Assembly: GCA_945917475.1 (NCBI GenBank)
Contig: CAMEHL010000002.1
Location: forward strand, 1-49,200
Length of the DNA: 49,200 nucleotides
Reading direction: 5' to 3'
Source of the DNA: an uncultured Clostridia bacterium
Lineage (GTDB): Bacteria; Bacillota; Clostridia; Christensenellales; Borkfalkiaceae
Part shown: positions 16,393-24,910 of the stretch, one piece after another
Numbering within the stretch: the stretch's first letter is position 1
Layout of the letters: every line of letters starts with the position of its first letter
Program-made: the position numbers and the translations under genes
The notes under the pieces: generated by a model
What the model was told of the DNA's origin: nothing
Databases searched by the model: none
The model's input: the letters and a program-made list of their open reading frames with translations, nothing else

Positions 16393-16781
16393 GACTTTTT
16401 TCGCCGCCCTTTTTCGGCGGTTTACCCATAAAACGGTTTCCGTCCGCCGCGGCTTGCGGACGGCGCGGGTTCGGGCGTGTACGGCTGCGGTTTTGCCGAA
16501 TTAACGTGATTCCCGCGCCCGCCCCTTTCATAAAAATAATTACCGAGCCGCCCTTTTTATCGCAATTTTGTACGTAAATATTTATCGTTACGCCGAAAAA
16601 CGCGGCTGTCATTAAACTGACCTTATTAAAAAAAGTTAATCTGGGTATTTTAATATGTCCAAAAATCTGATAAATTGTTTTTAACGTAAGGTTTTCCGTA
16701 AACGCACGGCGCGTAACGCGACTGCGAAAAAACGGAAAACAGGTGCGGTAACGAAAATTATTTAAACAAGGAGACGTAAAT
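16393..16781. other. Intergenic region before the 40-codon ORF
   Basis: It holds a GC-rich hairpin near 16441-16465 and an AT-rich stretch (16600-16690) that could hold a promoter for the downstream small ORF, though no clean -35/-10 pair is visible. Open frames here on either strand lack ribosome sites and recognisable sequence. Confidence 0.4.
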
Positions 16782-16904
16782 ATGGAAAACAACCGTTATC
16801 AGTTAAACAAACAACTCGCCCTTGCCTTTCATCCCGAACTCGAAAACGACGTCGTGTACAGGTGCTTTATAGATTCTCTCATACTGAAAAAGGGGCGCGC
16901 GTAA
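16782..16904 (+). CDS. Forty-residue orphan small protein
   Basis: A 40-codon ORF starting MENNRYQLNKQLALAFHPEL and ending SLILKKGRA. It has a strong ribosome site (AAGGAG, eight bases before ATG). It is soluble in character with one Cys and no membrane segment. I do not recognise it. It ends 56 bases before the fucO promoter, so it is a separate transcription unit and not a fucO leader. The strong ribosome site and non-repetitive composition argue that it is translated. Confidence 0.5.
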   Translation: MENNRYQLNKQLALAFHPELENDVVYRCFIDSLILKKGRA

Positions 16905-16959
16905 AGCCGTTTTATAACCTTTGCTTATAACTCTCATAACGTTTAAGTTTCGCACGCGG

Positions 16960-16988
16960 TTGACATTACGCGTTAAAAGGTGTATACT
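16960..16988 (+). promoter_or_regulatory. fucO promoter
   Basis: TTGACA (16960-16965), 17-base spacer, TATACT (16983-16988). Confidence 0.85.
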
Positions 16989-17040
16989 TTATGCGGAATA
17001 AGGGTAAAACCCCCTAATAAAAATCAAGGAGAGAATACTT

Positions 17041-18189
17041 ATGGCAAACAGGTTCGTATTGAACGAAACGAGTTATCACGGCAAGGGCGCGATAAAGGAA
17101 ATCGCGACCGAGATAAAGGGCAGAGGCTTTAAAAAGGCTTTCGTGTGTTCTGACCCCGACCTTATCAGGTTCGGCGTAACCGGAAAGGTAACGGATATTC
17201 TCGACGAAAATAAAATCGATTACGAGATATACAGCGAAATCAAACCCAACCCCACTATCGAAAACGTTAAGCACGGCGTGGAATCTTTCAAAAAGAGCGG
17301 GGCGGACTGTCTCGTCGCTATCGGCGGCGGCTCGTCTATGGATACTTCTAAGGCAATCGGCATAATCATCGCCAACCCCGAATTCGAAGACGTGCGTTCG
17401 CTCGAAGGCGTCGCTCCGACCAAAAACAAATGCGTTCCCATAATCGCCGTTCCCACTACCGCGGGTACGGCGGCGGAAGTTACGATAAACTACGTTATTA
17501 CCGACGTGGAGAGAAAACGCAAATTCGTCTGCGTAGACCCCAAGGATATTCCCGTGGTGGCGATAGTCGACCCCGATATGATGAGTTCTATGCCCAAAGG
17601 TCTTACCGCGGCTACGGGTATGGACGCGCTCACTCACGCTATAGAAGGCTACATCACCAAAGGCGCGTGGGAACTTTCTGATATGTTCCATATCAAAGCG
17701 ATTGAAATTATCGCAAGGTCGCTCCGCGCCGCAGTCGAAGGCACTCCCGAAGGCAGAGAAGGCATGGCGCTCGGTCAGTACGTCGCGGGCATGGGCTTTT
17801 CAAACGTGGGGCTCGGCGTAGACCATTCTATGGCGCACACTCTTTCCGCTTATTACGACACGCCGCACGGCAAAGCGTGCGCTATTCTGCTCCCGACGGT
17901 TATGGCTTATAACGCCGAATACACGGGAACGAAATACCGCGACATAGCGATTGCGATGGGCGTTAAAGGCGTGGAAAACATGAGTCAGGCGGAATACAGA
18001 AAAGCCGCCGTGGACGCGGTGAAAAAACTGTCCGAAGACGTGGGGATTCCCACTTCGCTCAAAGGTATCGTCAAAGAAGAAGACGTTCAGGCTCTCGCGG
18101 AATCCGCTTATGCGGACGCGTGCCGCCCCGGCAACCCCAGAGAAACTTCGGTAGAAGACATAAAAGCCCTTTACAAGTCGCTGATGTAA
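17041..18189 (+). CDS. fucO: Lactaldehyde reductase / iron-containing alcohol dehydrogenase
   Basis: A 382-residue group III (iron-containing) alcohol dehydrogenase. It follows E. coli FucO closely from end to end (ANRFVLNET, GADCLVAIGGGS, TTAGTAAEVTINYVITD, GMDALTHAIEGYITKGAW, QYVAGMGFSNVGLG, TPHGKA). Metal ligands are expected at the Asp and His of DALTHAIE and the His of MAHTL and TPHG. FucO reduces lactaldehyde to 1,2-propanediol in fucose or rhamnose fermentation. No fuc or rha genes adjoin it, so the physiological substrate is inferred. AAGGAG precedes the ATG. Confidence 0.9.
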   Translation: MANRFVLNETSYHGKGAIKEIATEIKGRGFKKAFVCSDPDLIRFGVTGKVTDILDENKIDYEIYSEIKPNPTIENVKHGVESFKKSGADCLVAIGGGSSMDTSKAIGIIIANPEFEDVRSLEGVAPTKNKCVPIIAVPTTAGTAAEVTINYVITDVERKRKFVCVDPKDIPVVAIVDPDMMSSMPKGLTAATGMDALTHAIEGYITKGAWELSDMFHIKAIEIIARSLRAAVEGTPEGREGMALGQYVAGMGFSNVGLGVDHSMAHTLSAYYDTPHGKACAILLPTVMAYNAEYTGTKYRDIAIAMGVKGVENMSQAEYRKAAVDAVKKLSEDVGIPTSLKGIVKEEDVQALAESAYADACRPGNPRETSVEDIKALYKSLM

Positions 18190-18249
18190 CCGCTTGCGGT
18201 CTTTATTACGGAAATCGGCGAAAAGCGGGTTTAAAAAAGCAATAAAGTC

Positions 18250-18284
18250 GCGCGCCGCCCGATTTTTCGGGCGGCGCGCTTTAA
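18250..18284 (+). terminator. fucO terminator
   Basis: A 13-bp GC-rich stem (18250-18262 with 18267-18279) around TTTT, followed by TTTAAAT. Confidence 0.75.
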
Positions 18285-18425
18285 ATAAGCGCAAAATCGC
18301 GGACTGCGTACTAAACGGATAAACCGCCCCGACGGCGCAGCGGACTAACGTAAACGCCTGACCGCGCGGCGCAGAAAACCATTCCGTTTGTCCCTTTCGC
18401 GTGCGAGCGGGAAAATTATTTTCGC

Positions 18426-18454
18426 TTGACAAATCTTACGATTGTCTGTAATAT
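18426..18454 (+). promoter_or_regulatory. Promoter of the small alarmone synthetase gene
   Basis: TTGACA (18426-18431), 17-base spacer, TAATAT (18449-18454). The 65-base leader holds a small CGGG/CCCG hairpin just before the AAGGAG ribosome site. Confidence 0.8.
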
Positions 18455-18524
18455 ATTGCCTGTAATATATAAAAGGTTTATAGCGAACGGGAAAAGGGAT
18501 TGAACCCCCGAAAAAAGGAGAGCA

Positions 18525-19193
18525 ATGATTAACGAGAAAGATTACGGGAAAAACGGCGGCATTGCGGAGTTTTATAACGGCGCGCGCGAGTTTTCCGTTA
18601 TGCGCAACCTTTACGACTGCGCCGTAAAACAGTTGAAACTCAAACTCGAAATACTTAACAACGAGTTTAACGTGAGATATTCGAGAAATCCCATTCACCA
18701 CATTGAAAGCCGCCTTAAATCCGCCGACAGCATAATAGCCAAACTTCTTAAAAAGAACCTGCCCGTTTCGATAGAATCGGCGATGAAAAACGTAAACGAT
18801 ATAGCGGGCGTAAGGGTGGTTTGCAGTTATATAGACGACGTTTACGCCGTCGCGGAAATGCTTTTAAGGCAGACGGACGTAAAACTAAACAAAAGACAGG
18901 ATTACATAGCCGCGCCCAATTACAACGGTTACAGGTCGCTGCATCTCGACGTAAGCGTTCCCGTGTTTTTCTCGGATACAACACAGTTCGTTTCGGCGGA
19001 AGTGCAGATAAGAACGATTGCCATGGACTTCTGGGCGAGTTTAGAACACGACGTAAGATACAAAGCGGATAAGAGCAGGCTTCCGGCGGGTATCAACGAA
19101 GAAATGCTCGCCTGCGCCGACGAAATCGCGAGAATAGACGTCAAAATGCAGGATATGTATAAGCGTATTCAGCAGGCGGAAAGAAACGGTTAA
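18525..19193 (+). CDS. relQ: Small alarmone synthetase (RelQ/YjbM-like GTP pyrophosphokinase)
   Basis: 222 residues forming only the RelA/SpoT synthetase domain: no hydrolase (HD), TGS or ACT domain. Landmarks are IHHIESRLKSADSIIAKL, NDIAGVRVVCSYIDDVYAV, NYNGYRSLHLDV and the catalytic AEVQIRTIAMDFWASLEHD. Length and order match B. subtilis YjbM (RelQ). The family makes (p)ppGpp or pGpp from ATP and GTP or GDP without ribosome control. Assignment to RelQ rather than RelP rests on the DFWASLEH and tail pattern. Confidence 0.88.
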   Translation: MINEKDYGKNGGIAEFYNGAREFSVMRNLYDCAVKQLKLKLEILNNEFNVRYSRNPIHHIESRLKSADSIIAKLLKKNLPVSIESAMKNVNDIAGVRVVCSYIDDVYAVAEMLLRQTDVKLNKRQDYIAAPNYNGYRSLHLDVSVPVFFSDTTQFVSAEVQIRTIAMDFWASLEHDVRYKADKSRLPAGINEEMLACADEIARIDVKMQDMYKRIQQAERNG

Positions 19194-19278
19194 TCGGACA
19201 AAAACGACCGTTTGCCGTCGTCATTAACGCGAAAACGCGAAAAAACGTGAAAAAATTTTAAAAACGCTTTTCATACGT

Positions 19279-19307
19279 TTGACAAATTTAAAAAATACTG
19301 CTAACAT
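19279..19307 (+). promoter_or_regulatory. Promoter of the liv operon
   Basis: TTGACA (19279-19284), 17-base spacer, TAACAT (19302-19307). Transcription begins near 19314, just before the leader peptide. Confidence 0.8.
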
Positions 19308-19335
19308 AAGAGCATAAAAAACAAGGCATAGACAT

Positions 19336-19425
19336 ATGAAACATTCGATATTCGTCAATCTTTCCATCGTCGTACTGCTTAGAGGTCTCATTATTAAGAA
19401 CGGACCTTGTTTTTGCCGTGTTTGA
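19336..19425 (+). CDS. Leader peptide of the liv operon (Ile/Val/Leu codons)
   Basis: A 29-codon ORF with an AAGG site nine bases upstream. Its middle reads SIVVLLRGLII: codons 11-15 are Ile-Val-Val-Leu-Leu and codons 18-20 are Leu-Ile-Ile, so 8 of 10 codons are for branched-chain amino acids. It ends at TGA 19423-19425. The ORF lies between a strong promoter and an intrinsic terminator that precedes a branched-chain amino acid transporter, the classical position of an attenuator leader peptide. Its role as a ribosome-stalling sensor is inferred from that context and from the pairings given in the next entry. Confidence 0.78.
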   Translation: MKHSIFVNLSIVVLLRGLIIKNGPCFCRV

Positions 19426-19491
19426 TTTATAAATTCAAAAATACAGTGATTTCAAGGTTCTCGGTTTTATCTCGGGGACCTTGTTTTTTTT
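19383..19491 (+). promoter_or_regulatory. Attenuator of the liv operon: alternative hairpins and terminator
   Basis: Terminator 3:4: 11 pairs (19453-19463 with 19473-19483, a few G-T) followed by eight T (19484-19491). Antiterminator 2:3: ggaccttg (19402-19409) with caaggttc (19453-19460), 8 pairs including one wobble. Pause hairpin 1:2: aggtct (19383-19388, inside leader codons 16-18) with ggacct (19402-19407). Region 2 (ccttgttttt, 19405-19414) can also pair perfectly with aaaaacaagg (19317-19326) near the 5' end. A ribosome stalled on codons 11-15 would cover region 1, free region 2 and block the terminator. Confidence 0.75.
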
Positions 19492-19592
19492 AAGAAAACG
19501 AACCGCTTGCGGAAAAAATTCCGCGCGGTCGCGATAAAACGGGTAATCTTCGGGTATAATCCCGTAAAAACTATTTTACAAGGAGTGTTGCT

Positions 19593-20786
19593 ATGAAAAA
19601 GACATTTTTAAAGTTGTTCACCGTGGCTGTCGCCGCGGTAATGACGGCGACGAGTTTCGTCGGTTGCGGCAGCGGAGAAGGATTTGCGAAAGATAAGTAC
19701 AATATCGGCGTATCCGGACCGTTAAGCGGCGGTGCTGCCGTTTACGGAGAAGCGGTTAAAAACGGTGCCGAACTCGCCATTAAGGAAATCAATGCCAAAC
19801 TCGGCGACGGCGAAACGAAGTACGCTTTCGAAATGAAAGACGACGAAGCAACCACCAAGAATATCGCGACCAACTTTTCCAGCCTTTACGAAAAGGGTAT
19901 GCAGGTTTCGCTCGGTTGCGTAACCACGGGTTCTTGTCTCGAATACAAGACTTACGCGAAAGAGAAGAACGTATTCTGCATTACTCCTTCCGCAACGGGC
20001 GACCAGGTTCCCGAAAACGCGGACAATATGTATCAGATGTGCTTTACCGACAGCAACCAGGGTTCTGCGTCGGTGGAATGGATGAAACGCGACAATAACG
20101 TGCCCACAAGCACCAAGATAGGCGTGTTCTACTGCAATAACGACGCGTATTCCAAAGGCATACGCGACAACTTTATCGCTGCGGCGAAAACTGCCGGATA
20201 TACGATAACGGAAGCGTCTTTCGCAAACAACGCGGACGGTTCCGCGCCCACCGATTTCAGCGCGCAGGTACGGACTCTCGAAAAATGCGAGTTCATATTT
20301 ATGCCCATATACTACACCCCCGCTTCCACCTTTATGAAAGCGGCGCAGAATATAGTTGCCGATACCGCTAAATTCTTCGGGTGCGACGGTTTCGACGGAA
20401 TAGATACCGCTATCGCGGGATTCGATATCAATACCATCAAACAGGAAGTTTCTATGCTTTCTCACTTCAATTCTTCCGCTACGACGGGCAAAGCGGCGGA
20501 CTTTATAAAGGCTTATAAAGACGAGTACGGCAAAACGCCCATACAGTTCGGCGCGGCTGCGTACGATTGCGTATACGTTATCTATCAGGCGATAGAAAAA
20601 GCCAAAGCGGACGGCAAATCGGTACCCGCGGATATCTCCGCAAGCGACCTTTGCAATATCCTTAAAGAAGTGTTCAAGAGCGCGTCGTTCTCTTTTGACG
20701 GCGTTACCGGCACGGGAATCAAATGGAACGCCGACGGAACGGTCGATAAACAGGCGGATAAATTCGTTATAAAAGCGCAAGGCTGA
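19593..20786 (+). CDS. livK: Branched-chain amino acid ABC transporter substrate-binding lipoprotein
   Basis: 397 residues. A signal peptide ends in a lipobox-like SFVGC (Cys about residue 25). It is followed by a type I periplasmic-binding fold: YNIGVSGPLSGGAAVYGEAVKNGAELAIKEINA and later VFYCNNDAYSKGIRDNF. Binds Leu/Ile/Val-type substrates outside the cell and delivers them to LivHMGF. First structural gene after the attenuator, with ribosome site AAGGAG. An intercistronic hairpin follows, as is common after binding-protein genes expressed in excess. Confidence 0.93.
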   Translation: MKKTFLKLFTVAVAAVMTATSFVGCGSGEGFAKDKYNIGVSGPLSGGAAVYGEAVKNGAELAIKEINAKLGDGETKYAFEMKDDEATTKNIATNFSSLYEKGMQVSLGCVTTGSCLEYKTYAKEKNVFCITPSATGDQVPENADNMYQMCFTDSNQGSASVEWMKRDNNVPTSTKIGVFYCNNDAYSKGIRDNFIAAAKTAGYTITEASFANNADGSAPTDFSAQVRTLEKCEFIFMPIYYTPASTFMKAAQNIVADTAKFFGCDGFDGIDTAIAGFDINTIKQEVSMLSHFNSSATTGKAADFIKAYKDEYGKTPIQFGAAAYDCVYVIYQAIEKAKADGKSVPADISASDLCNILKEVFKSASFSFDGVTGTGIKWNADGTVDKQADKFVIKAQG

Positions 20787-20809
20787 TTAACTTAAAGAAT
20801 TTTTCTCTC

Positions 20810-20836
20810 ACCACCCGACGGAAGGAGTCGGGTGGT
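20810..20836 (+). other. Intercistronic hairpin between livK and livH
   Basis: A perfect 10-bp stem (20810-20819 with 20827-20836) around GGAAGGA, with no T run. It probably stabilises the upstream livK message and gives higher binding-protein output, as known for malE-malF (analogy). Confidence 0.6.
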
Positions 20837-20887
20837 GCGGGATTTTAAAAACAGTCCGCAATTCGCGTTGCGGGCACGGAGAAAACA

Positions 20888-21763
20888 ATGTTGGATTTTT
20901 TGACTACGTTGATAAACGGGCTGAGTCTCGGCGGCGTTTACGCAATGATAGCGCTCGGCTATACTATGGTTTACGGTATAGCCAAAATGCTTAACTTCGC
21001 GCACGGCGACATAATAATGGTCGGCGGATTCGCTCTGCTTATCGTCTGCAACGCCACGGGGATTACTTCCGTATCGCTTATCGTCGCGGTAGTCGTGTGT
21101 ATGGCTGTGGGAATTTTAACCGAAATTCTCGCTTACCGCCCGCTCAGGGGCGCGTCTCCGCTCGCGGTGCTGATTACCGCGATAGGCGTGAGTTACCTGC
21201 TCAGAAGTATCGCGCAACTCGCGTTCGGCACGGAAGCGAAGTATCTCGAAATAAATATGGGAACGATAGCGATCGGGAGTTTCCGTTTAAGCGTCGGAAC
21301 GCTCGTTACGCTTTTATCCGCGTCGCTCGTAATGGTTTTGCTTACTCTGTTCATCAACAAGACCAGAACGGGCAAAGCGATGCTTGCCGTGTCCGAAGAC
21401 AAAGACGCGGCGCAACTTATGGGCATAAATTCGAACAGGATAATAATGATTACGTTCGCAATAGGTTCGGCGCTCGCCGCACTCGCGGGATTTTTCATAA
21501 TTCTGAAAAACCCCTTTTCGGTGAATAACACCATGGGTGCGATGCCGGGCATAATGGCGTTCACGGCGGCGGTTATAGGGGGAATCGGTTCTATTCCGGG
21601 CGCGATGCTCGGCGGGCTTGCGCTCGGCATTATAGAAACCTTTTCCAACTCCGTTCCCGCGCTCAATCCTTATACGGTGGCGATAGAATTCGCGCTCCTT
21701 ATCGTGATTCTGATTGTCAAACCCACCGGTCTTATCGGCAAGAAAAAACGGGAGAAGGTGTGA
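20888..21763 (+). CDS. livH: Branched-chain amino acid ABC transporter permease LivH
   Basis: A 291-residue permease with about eight membrane helices. Family landmarks: LINGLSLGGVYAMIALGYTMVYGIAKMLNFAHGD at the N-terminus, RTGKAMLAVSEDKDAAQLMGIN in the cytoplasmic coupling loop, and GMxGGIGSIPGAMLGG-like AAVIGGIGSIPGAMLGG. Forms the channel with LivM. GGAG precedes the ATG; livM begins two bases after the stop. Confidence 0.95.
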   Translation: MLDFLTTLINGLSLGGVYAMIALGYTMVYGIAKMLNFAHGDIIMVGGFALLIVCNATGITSVSLIVAVVVCMAVGILTEILAYRPLRGASPLAVLITAIGVSYLLRSIAQLAFGTEAKYLEINMGTIAIGSFRLSVGTLVTLLSASLVMVLLTLFINKTRTGKAMLAVSEDKDAAQLMGINSNRIIMITFAIGSALAALAGFFIILKNPFSVNNTMGAMPGIMAFTAAVIGGIGSIPGAMLGGLALGIIETFSNSVPALNPYTVAIEFALLIVILIVKPTGLIGKKKREKV

Positions 21764-21764
21764 T

Positions 21765-22991
21765 ATGAACGGCTTTATCAGATATTTTTCCGCCGTTAAG
21801 GCAAGATTCAAACTGAAAAATTATTTAACCTATTTCATCTTTCTCGCGTTTATTCTGATTTTTGCGCCGCTGGGACTTACGGGTTCGCTCAAAATGTCTA
21901 CGGAGTTTATGCTCGAACAGATAGGTTACAGCATAGTCGCGGCTATTTCTCTTTCGCTCGTCGTCGGGTTTTTAGGCGAACTCTCGCTCGGGCACGCGGG
22001 CTTTATGAGTATCGGCGCAATGGTCGGCGCGCTTTTGCAGAACAAACTCTATCCGTCCCTTTCGGCAAGCAGTCCCTTTCTCGCGCTCGTTATAGCAATG
22101 ATTGTAGGCGGGCTTGCGGCGGCGGTGTTCGGGTTTATAATAGGCTTGCCCGCGTTAAGGCTTAAAGGCGACTACCTTGCAATCGTTACGCTCGCGTTCT
22201 GCCAGATTGTGCAGACTATTTTCGAGCAACTCCCGTTTTTCGGCGGCACGCTCGGAATTGCCAACGCGGCGAGATATTCTTCGCACAAACTGTTTATAGT
22301 TATTTTCGTCGTCGCGCTCATTTCGCTCGTCGCGATAAACAACTTTATAAAGAGTAAACACGGCAGGGCGGTTATGGCGATACGCGACAACGAGATTGCC
22401 GCGCGCGCTATGGGCGTCAACGTGTCGTTCAATAAGATTTTCGTGTTCGTTTTCTCGTCGTTTATAGCGGGAATTGCGGGCGTTCTTATGGCGGCGTCTA
22501 AAAATACCGTCGCGGCGAACGCGTTTACTTATAACTATTCTATAGATATTCTCGTAATGGTAGTGCTCGGCGGTATGGGCAATATCAACGGTTCAATCGT
22601 CGCGGCGACTCTGATTACCGTGCTTAACATAAGTCTCAACAACGTGTTCACGGGAAGTATGGCTGCGATAAAGAATATCGTTTACGCGCTCGTGCTTATA
22701 TTGATTGTAATTTATACCAACGCGCCCGGCTTAAAGTCTTTCAGAGAAAAACACGGGTTCGGCGTATACTGGTCTAAATTTACGGCGAAAATCGTTAAAC
22801 TGTTTTCCAAAAAAGAGTTAAAACAAGACCCCGCCAAAGAAAAAGAATTCGGAGCGGACTGGTCGAAAGTCCCCACCAAAGTGGAAATGGACGCCATTTT
22901 ATCCACCGATTTAACGCCCGATAAATCTTACGTTTCGGATAAACCCGCGCCCGACGGGAAAACGGACGGTTCGGGGAAAGGAGATAAGTAA
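21765..22991 (+). CDS. livM: Branched-chain amino acid ABC transporter permease LivM
   Basis: A 408-residue permease. ATG 21765 follows GGAGAAGG and lies two bases after the livH stop; earlier in-frame starts lie inside livH. Landmarks: SLSLVVGFLGELSLGHAGFMSIGAM, KGDYLAIVTLAF, GRAVMAIRDNEIAARAMGVN and VMVVLGGMGNINGSIVAA. The cytoplasmic C-terminal tail of about 85 residues (about 325-408, charged, ending in Gly/Lys/Asp repeats) is longer than usual for LivM. Ends one base before livG. Confidence 0.94.
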   Translation: MNGFIRYFSAVKARFKLKNYLTYFIFLAFILIFAPLGLTGSLKMSTEFMLEQIGYSIVAAISLSLVVGFLGELSLGHAGFMSIGAMVGALLQNKLYPSLSASSPFLALVIAMIVGGLAAAVFGFIIGLPALRLKGDYLAIVTLAFCQIVQTIFEQLPFFGGTLGIANAARYSSHKLFIVIFVVALISLVAINNFIKSKHGRAVMAIRDNEIAARAMGVNVSFNKIFVFVFSSFIAGIAGVLMAASKNTVAANAFTYNYSIDILVMVVLGGMGNINGSIVAATLITVLNISLNNVFTGSMAAIKNIVYALVLILIVIYTNAPGLKSFREKHGFGVYWSKFTAKIVKLFSKKELKQDPAKEKEFGADWSKVPTKVEMDAILSTDLTPDKSYVSDKPAPDGKTDGSGKGDK

Positions 22992-22992
22992 A

Positions 22993-23769
22993 ATGGCTGA
23001 AATAATTCTCAAAACGGAAAATCTCGGCATTTCCTTCGGCGGACTTAAAGCCGCCGAAGACGTTAATCTCGAAATCGTAAAAGGGGATATGTACGGGCTT
23101 ATCGGTCCTAACGGCGCGGGCAAAACCACTGTGTTCAACCTGATTACGGGCGTATATAAACCTACGTTCGGAAAGGTGTTTCTCTGCGGAAAAGATATTA
23201 CGGGCGAAAGCCAGATGAACGTGAACAAACTCGGCGTGGCGCGTACCTTCCAGAACATAAGACTGTTCAACAATATGAGCGTCATTAAAAACGTTATGGT
23301 GGGGCTCGCTAACAACCCCGACTATAAATGCAATATCGCGCAGAGCATTTTCCGCACTCCCGAATTTATGCGCACGGAAATCGCTATGCGTGAACACGCC
23401 AAAAAACTGCTCGAAGTTTTCGGGCTTTTAGAAGAACGCAACCAACTCGCGTATAATCTTCCTTACGGAAAGCAAAGAAAACTCGAAATAGCGCGCGCAC
23501 TCGCGACCAACCCCAAACTTCTGCTTTTAGACGAGCCTGCCGCAGGCATGAACCCGCACGAGACGGAAGAACTTATGGAAACCATAAAATTCGTCCGTAA
23601 AGACTTCGATATGACTATTTTGCTTATCGAACACGATATGAAACTCGTTAGCGGGATATGCGACAAACTCACGGTGCTTAACTTCGGGCACGAACTGTGC
23701 AAGGGCGAAACGAAAGAAGTCTTAAACAATCCCGAAGTGATAAAGGCGTATCTGGGCGACGAAAACTGA
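22993..23769 (+). CDS. livG: Branched-chain amino acid ABC transporter ATPase LivG
   Basis: A 258-residue ATPase. Walker A GPNGAGKTT (about 36-44), a signature region replaced by the LivG-type LPYGKQRKLEIARAL, Walker B LLLLDEPAAGMNP, and the H-loop LLIEHDM. The long helical insertion around RTFQNIRLFNNMSVIKNVMVG is typical of LivG. Pairs with LivF to power uptake. Confidence 0.96.
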   Translation: MAEIILKTENLGISFGGLKAAEDVNLEIVKGDMYGLIGPNGAGKTTVFNLITGVYKPTFGKVFLCGKDITGESQMNVNKLGVARTFQNIRLFNNMSVIKNVMVGLANNPDYKCNIAQSIFRTPEFMRTEIAMREHAKKLLEVFGLLEERNQLAYNLPYGKQRKLEIARALATNPKLLLLDEPAAGMNPHETEELMETIKFVRKDFDMTILLIEHDMKLVSGICDKLTVLNFGHELCKGETKEVLNNPEVIKAYLGDEN

Positions 23770-23788
23770 TTTTCAGGAGCGAATTGTT

Positions 23789-24499
23789 ATGGCGATAATG
23801 GAAGTAAAAGACTTAGTAGTGAGTTACGGTCTCATAAATGCGATAAAGGGCGTGTCTTTTAAGGTAGAAGAAGGCGAGATTGTCGCGCTTATCGGCGCAA
23901 ACGGCGCGGGCAAAACCACGATAATGCACGCCGTGAACGGAATACTCGGCAAAGCGGGCGGCAGCGTAACTTTCCACGGCGAAGACATAACTAAAACGCC
24001 CGCGTACGCGCTGGCGGAAAAGGGACTTACGCAAGTTCCCGAGGGCAGGAGAATATTTCAGGAACTCTCCGTAAAAGACAATCTGCTTCTCGGCGCGTTT
24101 TCCGTTAAAGACGGTAAAAAAATAAAAGAAACGCTCGAAAGGGTTTACGGGATATTCCCGCGGCTCAAAGAGAGAGCAAATCAGATAGGCGGAACTCTCT
24201 CGGGCGGCGAACAGCAGATGCTCGCCGTGGGCAGAGCGATGATGTCCAACCCCGTTATGCTGCTTTTAGACGAACCGTCTATGGGGCTTTCGCCGCTGTT
24301 CGTAAACATAATTTTCGATACGATAAAGAAGATAAACGAGAGCGGCACGACCGTGCTTTTAGTCGAACAGAACGCCAAAAAGGCGTTGTCCGTCGCAAGC
24401 AGGGCGTATATTCTCGAAACGGGCAGAATCGTAAAGGAAGGCAGGGGAAAAGACCTGTTAAACGACGAATCGATAAAAAAGGCGTATCTCGGAGAGTAA
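23789..24499 (+). CDS. livF: Branched-chain amino acid ABC transporter ATPase LivF
   Basis: A 236-residue ATPase. Walker A GANGAGKTT (about 37-45), signature LSGGEQQMLAVGRAMM, Walker B LLLDEPSMGLSP and switch region VLLVEQN. The phrase QVPEGRRIFQELSVKDNLLLGA is characteristic of LivF. Last gene of the operon, followed by a strong terminator. Confidence 0.96.
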   Translation: MAIMEVKDLVVSYGLINAIKGVSFKVEEGEIVALIGANGAGKTTIMHAVNGILGKAGGSVTFHGEDITKTPAYALAEKGLTQVPEGRRIFQELSVKDNLLLGAFSVKDGKKIKETLERVYGIFPRLKERANQIGGTLSGGEQQMLAVGRAMMSNPVMLLLDEPSMGLSPLFVNIIFDTIKKINESGTTVLLVEQNAKKALSVASRAYILETGRIVKEGRGKDLLNDESIKKAYLGE

Positions 24500-24526
24500 C
24501 TTATCGGGATTATGCGAAAGAAGAAA

Positions 24527-24576
24527 AACCGCCGCATGGCGCGGAATATCCGCGCCATGCGGCGGTTGATTTTTTC
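24527..24576 (+). terminator. Terminator of the liv operon
   Basis: A perfect 19-bp stem (24527-24545 with 24549-24567) around ATA, followed by GATTTTTT. Confidence 0.93.
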
Positions 24577-24784
24577 ATTTACCGCGTTTTTTCGTTTGCC
24601 GTTTTCTGATTGATTTTCCCGTAGGGTAAAATATCGCCTTAAATAAGCGATATAACTTGCCGAAATGCAAATATAACCGACGCATTAACGATAAATCCCC
24701 GTTGCCGCACTGATAAAAGGGCGGTTTTTGCTCATAATATAAAAGGAAAAAATAAACTTTTTACCGAAAACGGCATTAAAACGT
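24577..24784. other. Intergenic spacer with no gene seen
   Basis: AT-rich spacer between the liv terminator and the aro promoter. It has no frame with a ribosome site, and only a small GCGATAT-type imperfect hairpin near 24632-24650. Confidence 0.6.
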
Positions 24785-24813
24785 TTGACAAGAACGGTTA
24801 AAAAAACTATACT
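24785..24813 (+). promoter_or_regulatory. Promoter of the aromatic amino acid operon
   Basis: TTGACA (24785-24790), 17-base spacer, TATACT (24808-24813). Confidence 0.88.
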
Positions 24814-24844
24814 CAAAGCGTAAGAGAAATCGGAAGAGATTTTT

Positions 24845-24910
24845 ATGAAACGCACTATCGCATTAAACAACTTTTATTATTACGCATTTTACTTTAAACC
24901 GAATTTATGA
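24845..24910 (+). CDS. Leader peptide of the aro operon (Phe/Tyr codons)
   Basis: A 21-codon ORF: MKRTIALNN, then FYYYAFYF (24872-24895), then KPNL and TGA. Seven of eight consecutive codons are Phe or Tyr, the two end products of the operon behind it, and there is no Trp codon. The ATG has GGAAGAG about eight bases upstream. The composition and position parallel enterobacterial pheL. It sits between a strong promoter and an intrinsic terminator. Function as an attenuator leader is inferred but strongly supported by the pairings listed in the next entry. Confidence 0.85.
   Translation: MKRTIALNNFYYYAFYFKPNL

Noticed and set aside
16361-16792. Minus-strand frame of 143 codons upstream of the ECF sigma gene
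   Set aside because: It has no ribosome site, reads through hairpins and the sigma promoter, and its composition is unlike a protein.
19722-20780. Long minus-strand frame opposite livK
   Set aside because: A mirror of livK codon usage; livK is unambiguous.
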